Shown in pieces: positions 24,477-35,540 of a DNA stretch of 64,000 bases. A program made the translations under genes and the position numbers. The notes beneath the pieces were generated by a model. That model saw nothing but the letters and a program-made list of their open reading frames with translations, had not been told where the DNA came from and made no database searches. The stretch covers positions 639,659-703,658 of the forward strand of contig JAMWFC010000058.1 of NCBI GenBank assembly GCA_027475525.1. Reading direction: 5' to 3'. The stretch comes from Macrolepiota albuminosa. Lineage: Eukaryota > Basidiomycota > Agaricomycetes > Agaricales > Agaricaceae. How positions within the stretch are numbered: position 1 is the stretch's first letter; each line of letters opens with the position of its first letter.

Positions 24477-25110
24477 CTCCTATGCCTCACAACCTCCGTC
24501 GTCGCCCTCTCATGCATCAGATGCAGCGTGGCGTTGCCAACTGTGTGGTAGAGGTATTGACGTCTCCCATGCCTGCCTGCCACTGCAACAGAAGACTCCG
24601 CCACCATTGAGACCAAACCTGCCACTACCAAACTCAACGCCCTCTACAGTATCCCTAGCTTTCTGATCCGTACTCAGAAAGGCGATGGTACCTGAGTTTA
24701 TTACAAAGTCCATTGTTCACATCTTTCATCTAGCTGGCCTTGGTGCCCGTGGAATCGTCAATAAGGATTCCGACCACATTGCCGCCGTTTCCCACTCTTT
24801 TTAACGCCTTCCCGTACGTGTCCCCCTTCCTCTTCGACTCATCCTGTATATCTCATGTGATTAGTGGTTACAAACGGTGTTAATCGAACCCCAATCCCTT
24901 CTGTGGAAAGCAAGATTCTGTATCCGTACGTTACATCCATCGTCATACTTCGTCTGATATCTGACAATCAATCATATACCTAGAAAGCAAGATTCTGTAT
25001 CCGTACGTTACATCCATCGTCATACTTCGTCTGATATCTGACAATCAATCATATACCTACTGTATTGTGGCAAGTTGTCACTGTTAATCTGACCGATCGG
25101 TGTGAAACTC
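24477..25110 (+). pseudogene. Decayed paralogue of the RlpA-like gene
   Basis: Same order of pieces as the intact gene at 20353-21431. These are GCCCTCTCATGCATCAGATG (signal/His region, 24500-24540), a much shortened linker, and IPSFLIRTQKGDGT followed by a TGA where the intact gene has GTFYSS. LAGLGARGIVNKDSDHIAAV comes next, then a frame break and stop, and a remnant of LTDRCE near 25095. The Thr/Pro heptad array is lost. At least two stops and frame losses make it non-functional. It also carries a 77-bp tandem duplication. Homology continues beyond the gene to about 25560. Confidence 0.85.
24906..25059. repeat. 77-bp tandem duplication 3 (RlpA pseudogene)
   Basis: 24906-24982 is repeated perfectly as 24983-25059. 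The intact paralogue at 21220-21290 has only one copy of the corresponding intron region. Confidence 0.95.
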
Positions 25111-25723
25111 GTTTCCTATCTTTCTGTTCTACCCATGTTCTTGAAATTCGGTATCTCTTTCAAATTAGTTTGCCACAGAAAGGTTCATTTTCGATAATAA
25201 ATTTAGTCGTCAAGTTGGCTGCGGTTTTCGCTGTGTGCCTGAAGCGATCCCTAGACATTGTGATCATTCATATCATTCCAACCTTTCTTTCATTTTACGG
25301 TAATATCTTGTATCTGTGCCCAGTACTCTTGTTCTTCTGAACCGACAACTGCAAGACCCACAGCAGTTCGCATTTCATCTCCAGTAGAAGCATCTGTCGA
25401 AGACAACAAAGTGGCCGCCAAATCAAGCATCAGACGTCGTAAAGGTGACCCTATCGGGATTTTACTATACGGTCCCGGGAGCTGTCCACGAACTGAATGG
25501 TTGATAGTGAAAAATGGAACAAGTTTAGATCGGAGGGCCGTCAGAGTCTATTCACACGTGGAACAGAAAGGACTCGGTCAGGATGCAATGCATTCGAGCA
25601 ATTGAACCAGATTAGACACACCCCAGAAATAGATACAATTTGAGATTTTTGCTGAAGAATGCGCAATAGGAATCGCGCGATGACCTACCAAGTTTGTTTA
25701 GCAGTCGAAAACGAGGATCGATG

Positions 25724-28395
25724 TTACGAAACACACCTCTGACGCAGAAAGATTGCTTGCACCAATCTCCCAGAGAGGCTGTGGGAGATGGGAGACCCAC
25801 TCCTGTACCTTTGCGGCACTAGTCGGCTCATGATCAAGTTGACAATGTCCGTGGTATCGGGGATCAGTAGAAAGCTATTCCAAAGCATTAGAAAGTGAGT
25901 AAAAATTTGTTTCTGGAAGGTAAAAAGGGTTGAATGCACCAGAACCAGTCGAGCGACAAACTCGATTGTGAATGGCTTGAGCACCGACTTTGATGGTGTC
26001 TTGATAGAGTGCGAAATAACTGCATTCAGAATTGCATTGCTAGTGGACTGGTGATGTGCTGAGCTAGTATTATTCAGTAGTGCCCAGATAGCTGGAAGGA
26101 GCGAGACATAAGCAGCGGGCGACAGAGTGCGGCCAAGCTGCGACCCGGACATAGGTTCACCACTCAGAAGTTGTAGTACATAATTGCTGACATATTGAGT
26201 CTGTACTAATAAAGAATTATAGAATTTGTTGCCGGATGTTGAATTGTTGGCCTGTCGAGTCTTTCCACGCCGTCTGAGTCTGGGATTTTCAGCATTTGTT
26301 GTGAGTACCAAAAGGGATGTGAGCTCAGAAAAGATTAAATTTAGATCTTGAGATGCTTGTTCTATCTTTTATGAAGCATAGTCAGAAAGAAGAAGGGTTT
26401 CAAGTTGATTCAGAAAGAGCTGACCTTGATATCTTTTGTTCCCGACAGGTTAAAAGGAAAATACGGGGTCATGTACCCGAGAAGGGTGTTGAGATCATCT
26501 GATGCAATGTTTTTCGCTTTTAGCTGCAGGCATGATTAATCTTTAGCATATCAAATTTTAAATATTATGCAAGCTCACCGAAGCAGAAGCCTGCAATATA
26601 ACACCAAACAAAGTGCGAGATATCTGCCCAACAGCTAGAACAAGCTGAACCTGGGTCTCTGACGGGTTACTACTAGGGTTGAAAACAGCAGGTGCACAGT
26701 CAAGGAATGTCGCAGTCAAAGTAGATTGTAATGTCCGAGCTAAACGCTAAAAATCTAATTGGAATCTGGAATTATGGAAGAATGGTGAGAAACACGTACG
26801 GCAACGAGCTCGGCCTTGCGATCATTTACGGCGTCGAGTTCAGACGATCCAAAGATATTTGAAATATCTCCTAGCTGCTGCAGAGTAAAACTGTCGCTGG
26901 CGATGGGCGTCTCTGCGACCGTAAAAGCACCAGGAAAATCATCTTCATTGTCTTCCGGGTCCACATTTTCTTGCCATAGGAAGTGGTTGTGTGCACTCGA
27001 TTGAGAGCTTTGAAATCATCTTCATTGTCTTCCGGGTCCACATTTTCTTGCCATAGGAAGTGGTTGTGTGCACTCGATTGAGAGCTTTGAGTATTTTTTC
27101 GAATGAATAGTAGTCCTCCGATCTGGTAAACGACGGAAGCAAGAACCAAGTATTCAGACGATTTGAAGTAGTAGGCAAAGCGCTTGTCAAGAGACCAGTG
27201 TCATTCGAGAGGCAAATCTGAAGGAACGTAGACAGTGAACGCAAGATGACTAATTTTGACTGGGAAACCATCAGCAAAGTGGAGCTCTGATTTACAAGAA
27301 TGAGGTAGATCAACGCACGGTAGGAGTCAAGACTACACTGGCGGTTGATGTTGCTTGGACTGGACCTAGATGCAGAATATTAGATTATTAGATACAAGGA
27401 GTCGGCGAAGGAGCAAATCAAAGAGGCAGCACCATCTGCTTCTCCAAAACTAGTCCCTGCATTCAAAATGCCTAGATAACCTTCAAGTACACGTGATCCG
27501 TGGCCGTTGAAATCCTCAACCCAACCAGTGGTAACCGCACGAGGAATGTGTTCAAGGAACAAGTCTACAAAGCGTATAGCGTCGATTCTGATCTCCGGAA
27601 AAATATGTGTTTGGGCTGATGTATGTGTTCAAGGAACAAGTCTACAAAGCGTATAGCGTCGATTCTGATCTCCGGAAAAATATGTGTTTGGGCTGATGTG
27701 TAAAAAGGAGGAGTAGAGGGGCATGAGGCATGATATCACTCTACAATGCGTGAATCGATGAAGCTGGATGGTCTAAAGACATACCTTCGGGATGCGGGGC
27801 AAAAGCCAAGAAAAGAACGTCAAAAGGGCCTTGCGTACGCTAGCATCCTATAGAAAGTATGTACATGGTTAATGAGCAATGTAAGCCTGAAAACTACCTC
27901 ATCTCCGATCAGCGCACACAAGCGTTAATGAGGTTGTGAGGGACGAATTTAACAGATTCCAATTCGCTTCTAACAGTTCTCGAAAGCCCACGATAGCATC
28001 TGTCATCTCTTAAGCTAGGTACATGCTCCATGAATTATCTGAAAGCAAACCTTTCCTCATTGACGGACTATAATGTTTTGTGTGAGACACTAGATCGTCA
28101 AAGGACAGTTTGCGCTTTGTGGTAGGAGCGTCATCGTTCTTTTCATGAGCAATGGATTGGGAGGGAAGGGCAATTGCTACAAGAAATAGTGAGCGAAATA
28201 GGGATACGTATGAGTGAACGCGTACAGCGGGCTTTGAACGATGTGTCTATGACATTGGAGGGAAGTTGTTTGCCTTTTCCAAGCTTGAGTTTCGCTTTCT
28301 AGTCCAGAAGTGAGAAGAAGGCGATGTGGTTGAATGAGGTAGTTCACCGTGAAATCTGCTGCCTTGTCCCTGCGTTTCTTTGCGCTCTTTGGCAT
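25724..28395 (-). CDS. IPI1: Pre-rRNA processing protein IPI1 (TEX10 family)
   Basis: Subunit of the Rix1/PELP1-type complex needed for ITS2 processing and release of pre-60S particles. The start at 28395 gives MPKSAKKRRDKAADF, joined over an intron to KAKLKLGKGKQLPSNVIDTS, the family N-terminus. Downstream exons give FDDLVSHTKHYSP, EDASVRKALLTFFSWLLPR (about 27800-27900), GHGSRVLEGYLGILNAGTSF (about 27450-27510), and a C-terminal helical region to QRCVS at 25724. Two 77-bp tandem duplications (26936 and 27545) lie in its exons and disturb the frame. The exact C-terminus is uncertain because a further intron after QRC is possible. A fragment of a second copy lies at 23.1-23.4 kb. Confidence 0.8.
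26936..27089. repeat. 77-bp tandem duplication 4 (IPI1 exon)
   Basis: 26936-27012 is repeated perfectly as 27013-27089. On the minus strand the phrase RVHTTTSYGKKMWTRKTMKM is read in two different frames as a result. Confidence 0.95.
27545..27698. repeat. 77-bp tandem duplication 5 (IPI1 exon)
   Basis: 27545-27621 is repeated perfectly as 27622-27698, in the exon encoding FLEHIPRAV of IPI1. One copy is enough for the expected protein. Confidence 0.95.
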
Positions 28396-29131
28396 GGAGG
28401 TGCTGAAAATTGGAGCACGTGGCCTGGGGTCGATCGCGTATGAGATTTCTCATGACTGCATCAAGTCGTGACATTCTTCCGCAGCCTTTACAATGGTTTT
28501 AGGCGCTATTTAATCCTTTATTCCACGATATGGCCCAACGACCTCGCAATGCCTTCCCCTCTTTGGTCTGCTGCTCTCCTTGCTTCTACCATTGCAGAGC
28601 CCACCGCCGCCCGTTCGCGTTCTAGCATACCCAAGGACTTCGTGATCACCAAGGTTTGCTCAGTTCCAACTGGACGTGCAAACCTTTTGTATGTGCCCGC
28701 AGTCTGTATGTCGCCCTCGTTTGTCACGTGTCCAGACGTATCACAGCGTATCATTCAACTATTGGCGGAGAAGGTCACTTCTACTAGAAGACGGTTGAGG
28801 TAGCATCAGACCATAACATCGACGGTCAAGGTATCTCATATCATATGATAACTCCAGATCTTGAACAGTCTGTGCTATTTTCCACTCACCAGTGAAGACT
28901 TCGACCTTGACCTCACGCTGCCGAACGTCGGTTTCGGGACCTATGTGAGTAGTATGATATCGGGAAAAATTCTATCATCTCAATCATCCCTCTGCAGCAC
29001 TTGTAGCCTCAGTCTTGGTCTGTTTCCTCACTCGTTGGGGCGTGTAATGTATTAATTTGGGACCTATGTAAGTACTCTTCACAGGTAATCAACTATTTAA
29101 AGTGGGAATCTCAAATTATTTCTTTGATTAC
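28396..29131. other. Intergenic region upstream of IPI1
   Basis: Contains the IPI1 promoter on the minus side. A plus-strand frame from 28550 (MPSPLWSAALLASTIAEPTA, weakly signal-like) stays open to 28803, but no family is recognised and the overlapping minus frame is equally open. I do not call a gene. Confidence 0.4.
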
Positions 29132-29800
29132 CATGGCTCCAACATCACCGCAAGGTAGCCTCTCAAATAATCCACGATTAGCTCGCTCACCACTAACAAG
29201 CCTGTCATCTTTGAAGAGTTTGGATAACCGGCATGAGTAAGTTCCGACTAGACAACATACGAGTGATGGGTCAATCGTCCGGTTTTTGGCTTCTAACCTA
29301 CAGGACTGGAATCTATCCTTCTTGGATTATAACTTGCTTTATCCGAGGATTAGGCGTGAGTTCCTGTTGTCTCACTATATCTTATCGAAGACTACATGGG
29401 TGTGTAATAACTGTATGATGATCCTCAGCGGGTATATTGTTTCTGCCCATTCAAATCATGGACAGTAGACTGACCTTACCTCAAGAATCCTTCTTTGGCA
29501 ATTTGGTGCACTCGGCTTAAGAGAGAATGGGGGTTACAAGATCCTCAAGTACGTTGACGGATTTCCGATGTATTTTACCACTCTTCTTGGTCATTGACTA
29601 ATATAGGCCAACGATGGTATACGCAATTTAAACGTTGCTGATTTTGATCAAGAAAAGCTACGTAATTTACAAGAATCGAACGGCTCTCTACAATTTTCTT
29701 TTTGTAAGGAACAAATTTAGAGATTAAACATCTTCATGTAGGTATTGATTTGGCGCCTCAAAGGAGTGCAGCCAATATTCGAACAGCTAAGTGTGGCTAA
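29132..29800 (+). CDS. Possible small hypothetical gene
   Basis: Not recognised. An ATG at 29132 opens MAPTSPQGSLSNNPRLARS, followed by a good donor (GAGTAAGT) near 29234, an acceptor CTACAG at about 29303, and further protein-like pieces TSRILLWQFGALGLRENGG (29480-29535) and DFDQEKLRNLQESNGSLQFS (29640-29700). A possible last exon ends at 29800. The exon phases do not all fit, so the model is weak. It may be a decaying gene. Confidence 0.25.
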
Positions 29801-29904
29801 TTTTAAAATATCTTCGTCTGGAAAATCAAAATATTAACGTTCCCTGTAAAACAAGTTGATGAAAAAAAGGCCATGAGAGTGCAAATTGATTAAAGTTCAC
29901 CTTT

Positions 29905-30378
29905 TCATGTGTTTCCAAGGTACGTGACCGCAACATAATCCACTGGTGGCCACATTTCACAATCCCGCCCATACTGCCCAGCAAAAACTTTGGCAGCACT
30001 GCACTGTGTATCCTGCCATGTCTTCACTCTTGTGCGATTCAGGGCATGATAACCGGAAGAACTTTATCATTATAACACCTACGATATGCGTGCCTGTGTG
30101 CTCATCTGCCTCAACCGATAGTGGTATGTGGCTCCCGCATTCAAGATCAAGGACACACTCTCTCCCTGCTGTAACAAGACGGCAGGTCCTCCAGATTGTT
30201 CGCCATCAATGCGCGTGAGTTGTATGGTGGCATCGCTGGGTGTATCGTTCGTCAACTCAAGCAAGACTTCGAATGGCTTGGTACTGGTGGGCATTGCACG
30301 TAGGGATCCGATCAGAGAGTACTGGCCATGAGTACCCTGGGGTCCATATCTACTGCTCTGGGCTCGCGATGCAGCCAT
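29905..30378 (-). CDS. Unnamed small protein family, member 1
   Basis: Function unknown. The start at 30378 gives MAASRAQSSRYGPQ. A beta-rich core follows, FEVLLELTNDTPSDATIQLT ... VLLQQGESVSLILNAGATYH, joined over one intron (about 30014-30069) to ISVKTWQDTQCSAAKVFAG and a tail to the stop at 29905. No signal peptide or membrane segment. The core is clearly related to the plus-strand gene at 33.2-33.6 kb: shared features are FEV/YDVLL, NDT, ESVxLxLxAGAxYxY, and a W.DT.C motif after the same intron position. I infer a small cytosolic beta-sandwich fold. Confidence 0.7.
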
Positions 30379-30655
30379 GGTTCTTCCCTAGCTTATTGTT
30401 CTCGTTAAATCAGGAACACCGCATGATTGGCTTCGGCGACGAAGAAGCCATATCGTGTCAAAACTCAGGAAATGGAAGCCGTCGGTCATGCAGAAATGGA
30501 AGTAATCAAGGTGCTTGGTCGCGATAAGAGGGCTCACCCCTAAAGTGAATCAGACCAAATACTCAGTGAAAAACTATAGATGACTGATATAAAAATTTGA
30601 GATACAAATGAAGGGTGACAGCGTCCTCCAAAGGTGGCAAAAATAACGAATGAGG

Positions 30656-31545
30656 CTACCAGCTCAATCGAGGGAACGGTCTCTTCATGAAGTCGACGAG
30701 CAGATTGAGACAGCACATGTCATCTTCCTCTACGGTATGACCCTTGACTTCAACTTTGAACTTGGCTGGTAGACATTGTGAAGGACAGAATGCAGTTCAA
30801 CATGAAATAGGACCCACCTCTTGGTATCTCCCAAGGAAGGGTGACTGTCTGCTCTACAGTGTACGTACCAGGCTGGACAGGACATTGAATGGTTGCATTT
30901 GCCTTCCGCCTGGAAGGGTGACTGTCTGCTCTACAGTGTACGTACCAGGCTGGACAGGACATTGAATGGTTGCATTTGCCTTCCGCCTGAATGTGCAAAC
31001 GTCAGTTGCGTAACATCTTAGATGCCAGATAAACGTACGCCTCCTCGCAAACGTCAAATCTCTTATCAAGGAGCTTGACAAGACCTAACTTAACTACCAC
31101 ATCTACGTAGGCACCATCCTGGCACTCATCATGAATGAAAACTCATTACACATGACAAGACCTAACTTAACTACCACATCTACGTAGGCACCATCCTGGC
31201 ACTCATCATGAATGAAAACTCATTACACAGAAACAAGTGGTCACTACCTCGATAACAGACTGTGCTTCGCCATTGACCTTGACAGTCATGTCCTTGCCAG
31301 GCTGGGGAGGATCAGGAGAGATGGTAATTTCTTTAATTTGGATGGCATCAGATGGTTGACCTGGATAAGAATTCAGTGAGACAGGTGACGAGGTCACCAG
31401 AAAGCCCACCGCAACTCTCCCAGCTCCATTTGTCGTTGGCATGGACTGGAACATCTGGCTCAAGGATAATCTGCTCTACAGGGTTCGCGAGGGTGAGAGA
31501 GGCCGTGGAGAGGGCAAGGGCGGTGATGAGGTGGAAGCGAACCAT
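30656..31545 (-). CDS. NPC2: NPC2-like sterol/phospholipid transfer protein (ML domain)
   Basis: Secreted or vacuolar lipid-binding protein of the MD-2-related (ML) family, known in fungi as phosphatidylglycerol/phosphatidylinositol transfer protein. Signal peptide VRFHLITALALSTASLTLA, then WSWESCGQPSDAIQIKEITI, SPDPPQPGKDMTVKVNGEA, YVDVVVKLGLVKLLDKRFDV, NATIQCPVQPGTYTVEQTVT and a last exon CCLNLLVDFMKRPFPR with its stop at 30656-30658. Conserved cysteines of the ML fold (SC, C of DVCEE, QCPV, MCC) are present. About five introns. Two 77-bp duplications (30835 and 31076) fall inside it. The first breaks the frame after TVTLP; with one copy removed the protein continues normally into WEIPRG. 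Confidence 0.85.
30835..30988. repeat. 77-bp tandem duplication 6 (NPC2 exon)
   Basis: 30835-30911 is repeated perfectly as 30912-30988. Both copies encode the conserved NATIQCPVQPGTYTVEQTV on the minus strand, but in different frames, so the duplication destroys the ORF. Confidence 0.95.
31076..31229. repeat. 77-bp tandem duplication 7 (NPC2 intron/exon border)
   Basis: 31076-31152 is repeated perfectly as 31153-31229. It contains the 3' splice site and the start of the exon DGAYVDVVVKLGLV, so two candidate acceptors exist; use of the second gives the normal protein. Confidence 0.95.
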
Positions 31546-31661
31546 GGACTTGGTTGAAAAGAGAGCGCACCCTTTATGGAGATGGATGAATATACGTCAC
31601 CCAGGTTTTATGTAATCATGTGCTTGTGGTGGCCGCAGTATCGACGTGCCCCTCTCCCATC

Positions 31662-32586
31662 ATGAAGCCTCGAGAATACTGCTGTTGTGCCATCCCTATC
31701 GTCAATGCTGGCATCTATGCTACACTCGCCACTCAGTTACTCATTGCTCTCGTCGTTGCTATTGTTTCCCTCGCTACACCATCTAGTTCGTCATTGATTA
31801 ATTCCAACGGTGTTACAAGCGATTTACCCGTCTACAGTTGTAGGAGCAGCGACTCCTTCATTTGCTGCCTGGCTTCTGGCTATTGTCTGCTTTGTTGCTG
31901 CCGCTATCCAACTAGTGGGATTTGTCGGGGTGTCACGGGTTCGTCGCTTCAATTCGATCGATGTACATCGGTCAGTCTCTGACGGCGCTGTTAGGAGAAA
32001 CCCATCTTGTTTAGGCGGTATGTGACCCTACATATACTCATTTCTTCGGCCGCTTTTGCGATCGCTGCGGCTTGGACAATCATTTCCGCCGTACGACATC
32101 CAACGTCCAAGGCCAATTGTTTGAACGATTTCTTCTCGAATGATTCCACGAGCACACTTGGTGAGAAACAGTGTGATATCTTTCCATGGGTAGACGTTGG
32201 CATCATGGGTGGTCTTTGGGCGATCCTCGCTGTCTTCCAGGTATGTTTTTTAACCTGGCCATTCCATTTCTGAACTCCAAACCAAATTTAAGCTCTATCT
32301 TATTGTCGTTTTGTCTTCGTACTCGAGGGGCCAGAGCCGCGACCATGAGAAGTATGATCAGCTAAACAGCGACAGCTTTCCTATGAATGCCCGTAACGAT
32401 CCGTGGGATTCCCGCCCTTCGGCGGAAACTCCAAGATCACCCCAGGGCTACACTCACCGTCGCAACGAAAGTACATTGAGTACAGCGGACGTGTTGGCTC
32501 AGCCCCAGCTCCAACCCAAAGATTCACTTTCCTATTATCAGTCTGACTATCAGTTCCAGCCGAACAGGAAAACATCCCATAGGTAG
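31662..32586 (+). CDS. Four-TM membrane protein with Ser-rich tail
   Basis: No named family recognised. Spliced exons give MKPREYCCCAIPIVNAGIYA, then TM1 (TLATQLLIALVVAIVSLAT), TM2 (SFAAWLLAIVCFVAAAIQLV) and TM3 (TLHILISSAAFAIAAAWTI). A loop with two Cys (ANCLNDFF, EKQCDIFPW) and TM4 (VGIMGGLWAILAVFQ) follow. The C-terminal 90-residue tail is polar and cytosolic (HRRNESTLSTADVLAQPQ). The intron borders at about 31792/31843, 31937/31993 and 32239/32290 keep frame. The tetraspan layout with a Cys-containing outer loop resembles fungal tetraspan proteins of the plasma membrane. It is divergent from NPC2, 116 bp away. Confidence 0.75.
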
Positions 32587-33209
32587 TGCAGGTGGCCAGA
32601 CCCTGCAAAAACGCCACGCAATCAGTTACTCTCAATCATATGATATGTGATATTTTGGATATGTATGTACTAGTATAGTAGTGCAATACAGGAGGAGACT
32701 CGATTTTCTTGAAGATGTTGATTGTCGGAGTTAAGCAGCAGTGGGATCGAAATAGAACTTCACAAGCTTTACATTTTACTCATGTACGTAGTTGTTCCGA
32801 TCCGCGGTTGACACACACAACAGTCGCCGAACTTCATTATATTGCAATCGTATTGTCTCGCCGTTGTCTCGCTGTTGTTGGAAAACATGACCTGGGGAAT
32901 CTCAACTTCCCCAATAAGGACAATATATCCACCGAGGTCTTCCATTTCAGTGGGTCATTTTGATATGTCAACCCTGCATTAAGTTTATGCGACAAGTCCT
33001 CGACTATTGTTTTCTCCGGCAAGCCATTTTGATCCATAATCCTTTCCTTCTGGCTCCGCAGAAGCTAAAGCATTGAGCGGAGTATAGCTGATTCAAGTGC
33101 GTAATCAATAATCATTATATCATCTCCCATCTCCTCGCGTCAACCATGCTTTTTGAGTGCATGTTACTTATACAACGGTGCCACACAGGTACTCTTGGAA
33201 CGCCCATCT
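32587..33209. other. Intergenic region
   Basis: About 620 bp with no supported gene. A short exon or leader of the next gene may lie near 33146-33188, where ATGCTTTTTGAGTGC precedes a possible CACACAG acceptor. Confidence 0.4.
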
Positions 33210-33621
33210 ATGCCCTCGCTAGTCCAGAGCTATGATGTCCTGCTTGATTTTGTAAATGATACACTCGAGTCCGTCACTCTGCAAGTCTTGCATGATTATG
33301 GGCGTAATACTCGGTCAATTGTTCTTTTGCATCCGGAAGAATCGGTCACACTAGTGCTGGATGCTGGCGCAAGCTATCGATATGCTGTAAAACAGCGCAC
33401 GAAAGTAGCGGGTATAACGTGTGTCATCCATCCCATCGACGTCACAAAAGACTGCTCACTATCACAATAGGGCACGGTTTTGGAGGGACACCAGATGTCA
33501 AATTTCCCACATTTTCTCAGATGGGAGTCTCCTTTCTCAAAACGCCTCGCTATTTTCTGATGGCATACGTGTTGACCGACATTGGAGGGATCATCGTTTT
33601 TCTGTTTGGGACGACGCGTAG
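33210..33621 (+). CDS. Unnamed small protein family, member 2
   Basis: Paralogue of the gene at 29.9-30.4 kb, function unknown. From the ATG at 33210: MPSLVQSYDVLLDFVNDTLE ... SIVLLHPEESVTLVLDAGAS. An intron (about 33420-33470, GTGTGT...AATAG) is followed by ARFWRDTRCQISHIFSDGS and an end at 33621 (FSVWDDA). The intron sits at the same place as in member 1, just before the W.DT.C motif. An upstream exon is possible, since an acceptor-like CACACAG precedes the ATG. The 3' end overlaps a 77-bp duplication, but the stop lies in the first copy, so the protein is not affected. Confidence 0.7.
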
Positions 33622-33737
33622 CCTTGATGCACTTTTGGTGCAAACCATGTCAAACGTGAGGGAGGGATCATCGTTTTTCTGTTTGGGACGACGCGTAGCC
33701 TTGATGCACTTTTGGTGCAAACCATGTCAAACGTGAG
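33584..33737. repeat. 77-bp tandem duplication 8 (3' end of family member 2)
   Basis: 33584-33660 is repeated perfectly as 33661-33737. It begins within the last codons of the preceding gene and runs into its 3' untranslated region. Confidence 0.95.
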
Positions 33738-34078
33738 TCTCAACAGTGTTTGTTCAAGGTTGCATTTATTCAATCATCCTTCATCACTCCATCAAAAATG
33801 GCGTAGTTACTCGCAATTGGCAAGACAAATGCATTATACCCAAGATAAATCGACGCGCATTCATTATACCCCTCCGTAATTCCATTTTCGTCAAGTAGTC
33901 ACCTGTGACATCACCTGAGGACATTTTCCCAGCCTTAAATGGCCCACTATTCTACATGTAAACCAAGGTTTAGTTTAAGGAAGGTGTGATCATATGGACT
34001 CGGGAACCAATTTCAGCTTTTGTGACTAAAAGTGTGGTTGATCCTCAATATCCTAGTTCCCATACTCACTCTGATACG

Positions 34079-35223
34079 ATGGGACTCACCTTATTCTGTG
34101 TTCTGCTCCTATTGTCGTTTAGAATCGAGGCGAAGCCTGTGATCCTGAATGAGATCGAGACGTTACTGCAATCTAATTCTACGTTTCTTCGCTATCCCAC
34201 ACAGTTCACACAAGGCATTATGCCCAAACAGATTCACTCGCATAACGACTGTTGAGTACACATTCATAAGGCTTTGCATTTTCGCCCAATTTATCAAACG
34301 AGGATACAGATTGGCGTGATGTACCCCTCCTCAGAGCCATTAGCCTTGGTGTTGCGAGCGTGGAGGCCGATGTTTGGATTGTTGACGGACAGCTCTTGGT
34401 ACGTCCATGAAGGAAATGATCCCCCACGATATCTCATATTCTCTTTAGGTCGGACACGAAACGGCTGCGCTCACAGCAAATCGTACCTTTGACTCACTTT
34501 ACATCCAGCCACTCTTGGAAATCCTGGCCATGCAAAATCCCATCGATCAATTCAATATGAATATTACTAAGCCGAAGTGTGTCCTTGAACCTTGTGTTTT
34601 GTGATGTTCAGCTGATGACCTCCATTAGCGGAGTATTTGACACATCTAGTGGAACACCATTGCAACTTCTTGTAGATATGAAGACCGATGGTGTCCAGTA
34701 TGCAACAAGCATCCATGACAATCGTGTTTTTGAGAAATAACTTCTGATGCACAGAACGTTGCCTGTCGTTCTCGAGGCATTACAACCCTTACGACAGGCC
34801 AACTACTTAACAACGGCGGTTCAGGGAGTTTTGAACATTGGCGCGGTCACAGTTGTTGGAACAGGTAACACACCTCTGGAGGGCATCCAAGCACTTGAAC
34901 CAAGAGACATGTTCTTCGACGCCCCACTGAATGGACTTAATGATTCTTCTATCAACGTGATGTGGAATGCTTCGTTGGCGCCCATAGCCAGCGTTGATTA
35001 TGAGGCCGTTGTAGGATGGAACGGCATACAGAACATAACAGAAGAACAACGTTCGACTATCACCAGTCTTGTTCAGACTGCCCACAGCTTTGGAATCAAG
35101 GCAAGGTTTTGGGACACACCCGCGTGGCCAATCCAAGCACGAGATAATGTTTGGAGAGAACTGTTGGATGACGGGGCAGATTGGCTCAATGCTGATGACC
35201 TGGAGGCTGCAAGTAATTTCTGA
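34079..35223 (+). CDS. AIM6-like PLC-type phosphodiesterase, secreted
   Basis: Member of the Altered Inheritance of Mitochondria 6 group of the glycerophosphodiester phosphodiesterase-like TIM-barrel superfamily. A signal peptide (LTLFCVLLLLSFRIEA) is followed by the catalytic-like PKQIHSHNDY, joined over an intron to WRDVPLLRAISLGVASVEAD. The family hallmarks VEADVWIVDGQLLVGHE, FDSLYIQPLLEIL and LLVDMKTDG, the last with the acidic residue of the barrel, follow. The C-terminal half (34747-35223) reads GIKARFWDTPAWP and ends LNADDLEAASNF. Catalytic His-Asn-Asp and Glu-Asp are in place. About four introns. The substrate is not known. Confidence 0.85.
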
Positions 35224-35540
35224 CGTGGATTATGAGTAGTATGAGTAGTACATTCATTAAGGATTATGTTCTCTTGTGTTTACGACCAAATAGGAGACGC
35301 GTGGATAGCACCGGTCCTTTTGGTGGTGATCGGCGGTGTCCGAGAGCTCCGTGAGCAAGACTGAGGGCAGGACGAGTTTCTCCAGGCATAATCTGCCCGG
35401 CTCTCTGGCGCTGAGCAGTACTCTGAGCATTTTTTTCCTTTGCTTCTTGGTGCATGGAATGAGTAACCATTGGAGTTGCCAATAGATGGTCCTTTTACAA
35501 CAAAAATGAGTCCCAACGATAATCAGACAATTTAGACGAC

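Noticed and set aside
28518..28803. Overlapping open frames on both strands upstream of IPI1
   Set aside because: Both strands are equally open and neither resembles a known protein; a signal-like start on the plus strand is too weak alone.
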